Part shown: one piece after another, positions 61,495-64,000 of the stretch
How positions within the stretch are numbered: the first letter of the stretch is position 1
Layout: each line of letters starts with the position of its first letter
Assembly (NCBI GenBank): GCA_016711045.1
Contig: JADJTT010000002.1
Coordinates: forward strand, 372,001-436,000
Direction of reading: 5' to 3'
Source: Saprospirales bacterium
GTDB taxonomy: Bacteria; Bacteroidota; Bacteroidia; Chitinophagales; Saprospiraceae
Length of the DNA: 64,000 nucleotides
Translations under genes and position numbers: made by a program
The notes under the pieces: generated by a model
Database searches by the model: none
Seen by the model: the letters and a program-made list of their open reading frames with translations, nothing else
Told to the model about the DNA's origin: nothing

Positions 61495-61721
61495 GTGACC
61501 GGGTCACTAGTGACCAGGTCAAGAGACAATTGGTCAAATTAAACACAAATCACTCACTATCAAATAATTGCATCATTTTGTCCTTTTCCACTCCAACCGG
61601 GTGACTTAGTCATCCGCTTGGAGAAGCAAAAAGATAAATTCATAAATAAATGATAATCAATTACTTATATTTACAAATGATTGATTCATAGTGACCCGGT
61701 CACTAGTGACCGGGTCACTTA
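61492..61721. mobile_element. 230-bp MITE-like element with 30-bp terminal inverted repeats
   Basis: The left end TAAGTGACCGGGTCACTAG... (61492-61521) and the right end (61692-61721) are inverted copies with about 28 of 30 matches, each itself built from GTGACC/GGTCAC palindromes. The left end supplies the stop codon of the metalloprotease gene. The interior is AT-rich and codes for nothing. It ends 12 bases before the cytochrome gene, so it may also carry that gene's promoter. Confidence 0.7.
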
Positions 61722-61733
61722 TCTTTAAACAAT

Positions 61734-63125
61734 ATGCAAATGCGATCTATATTCCTAGCTCTCTTTAGCACACTGGCACTCCTCGCCTGCAACGGCCTTC
61801 GCGACCTGCCCGACCCGGAGAGCAATGCCGATTGGAAAACCCAGGCACTTCCTCCGAGCGCGCAAAGCGGAGATGGCGATTCCAAAAAGGGCCTGGAATA
61901 CCTGATCTACGGCGATTACATCGGCACCGGGATTCCTTTTTCTTTTCTCGAAAAAAGACTGTCGGGGCAACGAGATACCGTGCTGAATCGAACGGGCAAT
62001 GGCGGACTCCTTAGCTACCCCTTTAACGCATTCCAGGCAACCAACGGGGTGGAAGTGGTAGCGGGCAACTGCTTCACCTGCCATGCCTCCATGCTCAACG
62101 GGGAGTTGGTACTGGGGCTGGGCAACGCCGGAAGTGATTTCCAGAAAAGCATCAAACTTCAGGCTTCGCTTACAAATACCCTGGTCAAGTCCAAATACGG
62201 GAAGCGATCGGATGAATACGAGGCGTTTGAAGAATTTGGTTTTTTTTACAAATCTATTGCCCCCTGGATCAAAACGCCAAACCCGGGCGTCAACCCTGCA
62301 TTCCGGCTGGAAGAGGCCTGCGCCAACTACCGTGATCCGGTGGATCTGACCTATAAGAAGGATGCGAATTTTGAAACCATCCGCTATACCCTCGCGGCCG
62401 ATGTGCCGCCGCTTTGGAATATTGACAAAAAGAATGCCCTATACTACAATGGTATGGGCCGTGGCGATTTTGCCAAACTGCTCATGCAGGCCTCTGTGCT
62501 GGGTATCCCCGACAGCGCATACGCACGGAAAGTACACCAAAACTTCGTCGATGTGGTAGCCTGGGCCAGCCAGCTCGAGTCTCCCTCCTATCCAGGGAAT
62601 GTGGATGAGGCGCTTGCTGCAAAGGGAATGCCTATTTTTGAAGACCGGTGCAGTCGCTGCCATGGAACTTATGGAGATCAGGAAACCTACCCCAGTAAAC
62701 TGGTTTCGCTGGGGCTGGTGAAAACCGATCCGTATTATGCCCGCTATTTCACCACCGTGTCCGGACTGGCCGGGTGGTACAACCAAAGCTGGTTTGCGAA
62801 CTCGGCGCCGGCATCGAAGCTGGAGCCTCAGGATGGCTATGTAGCGCCCCCGCTGGATGGGATCTGGGCTACGGCGCCTTACTTGCACAACGGCTCGGTG
62901 CCTACCCTGGAGGCGTTGTTAAACAGCCCGGTCAGGCCCGCCTTGTGGAAGCGTACCGACACCTACGACTACGACCAGGTGGGTTGGAAATACGAAACCC
63001 CCGCTAAAGCCAAAGACGGCTATGACGCCAGCCTGCCAGGGTACGGCAATATGGGCCATTATTTTGGCGACAAGCTCACTCCCGAAGAACGTGAGGCCGT
63101 TATCGAATACCTCAAAACCTTGTGA
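61734..63125 (+). CDS. Di-heme c-type cytochrome lipoprotein
   Basis: 463 residues; signal with lipobox (LALFSTLALLACN). Two heme c sites: NCFTCHASMLNGE near residue 116 and RCSRCHGTYGDQ near residue 304. The C-terminal part (YVAPPLDGIWATAPYLHNGSVPTLEALLNSP in pieces) matches the end of peroxidase/thiosulfate-dehydrogenase-like di-heme cytochromes, in which LDGIWATAPYLHNGSVPTL is a hallmark. Periplasmic face electron transfer is likely; substrate unknown. Its stop overlaps the next start (TGATG). Confidence 0.85.
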   Translation: MQMRSIFLALFSTLALLACNGLRDLPDPESNADWKTQALPPSAQSGDGDSKKGLEYLIYGDYIGTGIPFSFLEKRLSGQRDTVLNRTGNGGLLSYPFNAFQATNGVEVVAGNCFTCHASMLNGELVLGLGNAGSDFQKSIKLQASLTNTLVKSKYGKRSDEYEAFEEFGFFYKSIAPWIKTPNPGVNPAFRLEEACANYRDPVDLTYKKDANFETIRYTLAADVPPLWNIDKKNALYYNGMGRGDFAKLLMQASVLGIPDSAYARKVHQNFVDVVAWASQLESPSYPGNVDEALAAKGMPIFEDRCSRCHGTYGDQETYPSKLVSLGLVKTDPYYARYFTTVSGLAGWYNQSWFANSAPASKLEPQDGYVAPPLDGIWATAPYLHNGSVPTLEALLNSPVRPALWKRTDTYDYDQVGWKYETPAKAKDGYDASLPGYGNMGHYFGDKLTPEEREAVIEYLKTL

Positions 63126-64000
63126 TGATACAACTCCCGGATACCTTTGCCGCGCAAATGCAAGGCCTCCTGGGCCAGGAATATCCCGCCTTTTTGGAGG
63201 CGCTGGAGCAACCCGCCCCGGTGAGCATCCGGCTGCATCCGGCCAAACCTTCGCGGTGGGGAAAAGAATCGCTGGAAACCGTGCCGTGGCACCCCGATGG
63301 CCGGTATCTAACCGAACGGCCGGTGTTCACCCTCGATCCGCTTTTCCAGGCAGGAGCCTACTACGTGCAGGAAGCCTCTTCCATGCTCATTGCAGAAGCC
63401 GTACGTCAGCTGGCAGACCTTAACCGCCCACTCCGGGCCCTGGACCTCTGTGCAGCCCCCGGAGGCAAGACCACCTTGCTGGCATCCCTGCTCCCGGAAG
63501 ACAGCCTTCTGATCGCCAACGAAGTGATCCAGAGCCGGACGGTGCCACTGCGGCACAACATCGCCAAATGGGGCCTGCCCCATGTCTGGGCCTGCAACCA
63601 CGACAGCCGCGAATTTGAACCCCTCGCTGGTTATTTTGACCTGGTTTTGGTCGATGCGCCCTGCTCGGGGGAAGGGCTGTTCCGGAAAGATTCGGAAGCC
63701 ATTTCGGAATGGTCACTTAACAACGTCGAACTGTGCTGTGGCCGTCAAAAACGCATCCTGGCAGATGCGGCGCCCCTCCTGGCGCCAGGCGGAATCTTGC
63801 TGTACAGCACCTGCACCTACAACCACCAGGAAGATTCCGAAAACGCCCGATGGCTGGCTAGTGAATTCGGACTGGAATACCGGCCCCTCCAGTTCCCCTC
63901 CGATTGGGGCATCGCGGATACCGGAGTTGGGTACCAATGCTACCCACACCGGGTGAAAGGCGAAGGCTTTTTTCTTGCCTGTTTTCAAAAACCGGGGACA
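63125..64000 (+). CDS. rRNA (cytosine-C5)-methyltransferase of the RsmF/NOL1/NOP2/Sun family, 3' end off the window
   Basis: Open from ATG 63125 to the window end (292 codons). It starts MIQLPDTFAAQMQGLLGQEYPAF, then has FQAGAYYVQEASSMLIAEAV, the AdoMet site ALDLCAAPGGKTTLLAS, DLVLVDAPCSGEGLFRKD (PCSG with the catalytic-cycle Cys) and YSTCTYNHQEDSENA (TC motif with the nucleophile Cys). AdoMet-dependent m5C methylation of 16S rRNA or tRNA. The C-terminal PUA-like part is beyond the edge. Coupled to the cytochrome gene by TGATG overlap. Confidence 0.92.
   Translation, partial: MIQLPDTFAAQMQGLLGQEYPAFLEALEQPAPVSIRLHPAKPSRWGKESLETVPWHPDGRYLTERPVFTLDPLFQAGAYYVQEASSMLIAEAVRQLADLNRPLRALDLCAAPGGKTTLLASLLPEDSLLIANEVIQSRTVPLRHNIAKWGLPHVWACNHDSREFEPLAGYFDLVLVDAPCSGEGLFRKDSEAISEWSLNNVELCCGRQKRILADAAPLLAPGGILLYSTCTYNHQEDSENARWLASEFGLEYRPLQFPSDWGIADTGVGYQCYPHRVKGEGFFLACFQKPGT

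Overview
The window looks like a Bacteroidota chromosome, most likely Saprospiria (a Lewinella/Haliscomenobacter-type organism or a related metagenome-assembled genome). Grounds: Alternative Complex III plus an aa3 oxidase encoded as one long block, a malic enzyme fused to a phosphotransacetylase domain, secreted proteins of the choice-of-anchor, VPS10/BNR and type IX secretion kinds, few Shine-Dalgarno sites, and promoters of the Bacteroidota form TTTG-N19-21-TAnnTTTG.

Layout. 1-16.6 kb is ordinary chromosome: outer-membrane and YtxH proteins, a frameshifted DUF2339 membrane protein, a two-domain phosphofructokinase, a DUF3472 lipoprotein, a Fic protein behind a striking operator-like array, a large BNR-repeat protein, queA and a secreted pectate-lyase-like protein. 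16.8-30.6 kb reads as a decayed genomic island. It is bounded by direct copies of the 3' end and terminator of a tRNA-Arg gene, and holds two AbiE-type toxin-antitoxin loci (one duplicated and deleted), an HNH nuclease pair, an EAD11 signalling/TPR/beta-barrel cluster full of frameshifts, an IS21-family element with a broken istA, and a zinc metalloprotease. 30.6-31.35 kb is the tRNA-Arg(UCU) gene, interrupted in its anticodon loop by a 655-nt group I intron that carries a PD-(D/E)XK homing-endonuclease gene. 31.5-40.5 kb carries a beta-helix protein, maeB, ung, a propeller protein and small membrane proteins. 40.3-57.3 kb is the respiratory block on the minus strand: actABCDEF, ctaC, ctaD, ctaB, two subunit III genes, subunit IV, an SCO-like protein, a DUF420 protein and a small Cys protein. 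57.5-64 kb has thyA, a UbiD decarboxylase, a secreted metalloprotease, a MITE-like element, a di-heme cytochrome and a partial rRNA methyltransferase.

How the genes work together. Quinol is oxidised by ActA-F, electrons pass through c-type hemes to the aa3 oxidase CtaC/CtaD/subunits III-IV, and CtaB makes heme O for it. A recognisable promoter sits just upstream of actA.

Caution on quality. Several well-conserved genes (DUF2339, queA, ung, actB, actF, an AbiEi) are broken by single-base differences, nearly all in homopolymer runs. This suggests residual indel errors in the assembly. In the island the breaks are denser and go with deletions, so real decay is likely there.
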